Source of the DNA: Bacteroidota bacterium
GTDB lineage: Bacteria > Bacteroidota > Bacteroidia > Bacteroidales > DTGW01
NCBI GenBank assembly: GCA_029572965.1
Contig: JAKPQD010000309.1
Location: 1-64,000 of the forward strand
DNA: 64,000 nt
Reading direction: 5' to 3'
Shown here: positions 63,309-64,000 of the stretch, in pieces
Layout: every line of letters starts with the position of its first letter
How positions within the stretch are numbered: the first letter of the stretch is position 1
Position numbers and translations under genes: made by a program
Notes under the pieces: generated by a model
What the model was told of the DNA's origin: nothing
What the model saw: the letters and a program-made list of their open reading frames with translations, nothing else
The model's database searches: none

Positions 63309-64000
63309 CTAATATTTCAATACCACCGTGAAGTTGTTGAAGAGTTTATCATTGACAGACTTACTTACAGGTACAAATTTAAGCTCATACACAGCCTCAC
63401 CCATCTGATATTGAGGATAAGCGCTTGACTTAAAAGCATATTTGGCCAATTCATTAACAGCTGTCAATTGGGCTTTCACTTCCTTATTATCCATGAAAGG
63501 CAGACAAAACGTGTAAATGCTGTCAATTTTAAAATCGCAAATTTTACTTTCAGGAACAGTAAGACGAAAGTAAGTAGCAGAGGGGCTATATCCAGTAAAA
63601 ATAGAATATCCGGCGAGAGCAAGTTCTCCCTCATGCAAAGCTATTGTTTCTATTGTCATATCTTGCGGGGCCACAATGAAACGCTCGTTATATGCATTTT
63701 GAGCTTCACGTAAAGCGCCGTATGCCTGGTTCATTTGCCCTTGGGCCATTCGGACCTGTTCGTCGCGTAAACCACCAACTACTTCTTGTTTTTTAGCAGC
63801 AGCAGCTTCGCATTGCGAACGAGCCATTGCATATTTGGTCAATGCTTCATCGTACGCCTGAGCAGAAACAAGGCTATCGTTATACAAGGCTTTGATACGG
63901 GCAAGGGATTTTTCAGCCAGGTTTAATTGCTCTTTTGCAGCTTCATACATAGCAATAACTTGATCTTTTTGGTCTTTAGTAGCGCCATGTTTTGCCATAT
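63309..64000 (-). CDS. HlyD-family periplasmic adaptor (N-terminus outside window)
   Basis: Only the last 230 or so residues are present; the frame continues past base 64000, so the methionine at 63998 need not be the start. Seen: a long coiled-coil hairpin of alpha-helices (AAKEQLNLAEKSLARIKALY and QCEAAAAKKQEVVGGLRDEQ), then the lipoyl-like return (RFIVAPQDMTIETIALHEGE) and beta-barrel domain (YFRLTVPESKI). This is the typical HlyD/EmrA adaptor layout that links an inner-membrane pump to TolC. It ends 37 bases before the ABC permease gene. Confidence 0.87.
   Translation of the reverse strand, partial: MAKHGATKDQKDQVIAMYEAAKEQLNLAEKSLARIKALYNDSLVSAQAYDEALTKYAMARSQCEAAAAKKQEVVGGLRDEQVRMAQGQMNQAYGALREAQNAYNERFIVAPQDMTIETIALHEGELALAGYSIFTGYSPSATYFRLTVPESKICDFKIDSIYTFCLPFMDNKEVKAQLTAVNELAKYAFKSSAYPQYQMGEAVYELKFVPVSKSVNDKLFNNFTVVLKY

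Overview
The window looks like chromosome of a member of the Bacteroidota. The evidence is type IX secretion parts (a gliding-type C-terminal sorting domain and a PorP/SprF protein), head-GIN, DUF3467 and DUF4294 proteins, AT-rich starts without Shine-Dalgarno sequences, and several matches to the Bacteroides-type promoter (TTTG, about 20 bases, TAnnTTTG). I cannot name the genus. No phage, plasmid, insertion sequence, rRNA or CRISPR array is visible.

Layout. 1-3936: four surface/secretion genes on the + strand (two paralogous exported proteins, a T9SS-sorted protein and PorP/SprF). 4213-11080: housekeeping and accessory genes on the - strand (head-GIN lipoprotein, lipoamide dehydrogenase, DUF2797, a PIN toxin-antitoxin pair, a methyltransferase-like membrane protein, a PLP sulfur-amino-acid enzyme with an Rrf2 regulator, shikimate kinase). 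11173-14145: a small RiPP-like locus (PqqD-like protein, lasso-type B2 protease, PF14907-like nucleotidyltransferase) with an MntA/HepT toxin-antitoxin module inside it. 14201-15513: an RluE-like pseudouridine synthase that overlaps a convergent unknown gene. 15875-20881: a sugar uptake and phosphorolysis operon (GPH transporter, GH94, GH130). 20975-25907: two unknown genes, a DNA glycosylase, an O-antigen-ligase-like protein, recA and DUF3467.

26031-40860 is the core information-processing block, all on the - strand. In transcription order it reads rpsU, xer recombinase, hpf, tRNA-Thr(TGT), tRNA-Tyr, tRNA-Gly, tRNA-Thr(GGT), tuf, tRNA-Trp, secE, nusG, rplK, rplA, rplJ, rplL, rpoB, rpoC. It has a textbook promoter before rpsU and a strong terminator after rpoC. 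argS, a SIS-domain isomerase, an unknown membrane protein and rplS follow.

44862-53879 is a glycogen operon on the - strand: debranching enzyme, GT4 glycosyltransferase, GH57 amylase with a lysine-rich tail, and a 1416-residue glycogen synthase/phosphorylase fusion. 54218-60656 (+) carries two thioredoxin-fold lipoproteins that have lost the CXXC motif, an LpxH-like hydrolase, a SixA-like phosphatase coupled to polyphosphate kinase, and thiol peroxidase. 60858-64000 (-) holds ThpR, a DUF4294 protein and an ABC-2/HlyD exporter cut by the window end.

The least explained pieces are the RiPP-like locus without a visible cyclase or precursor, the hairpin-rich stretch between rplS and the glycogen operon (about 44627-44769), the paired CXXC-less lipoproteins, and the first two paralogous exported proteins.
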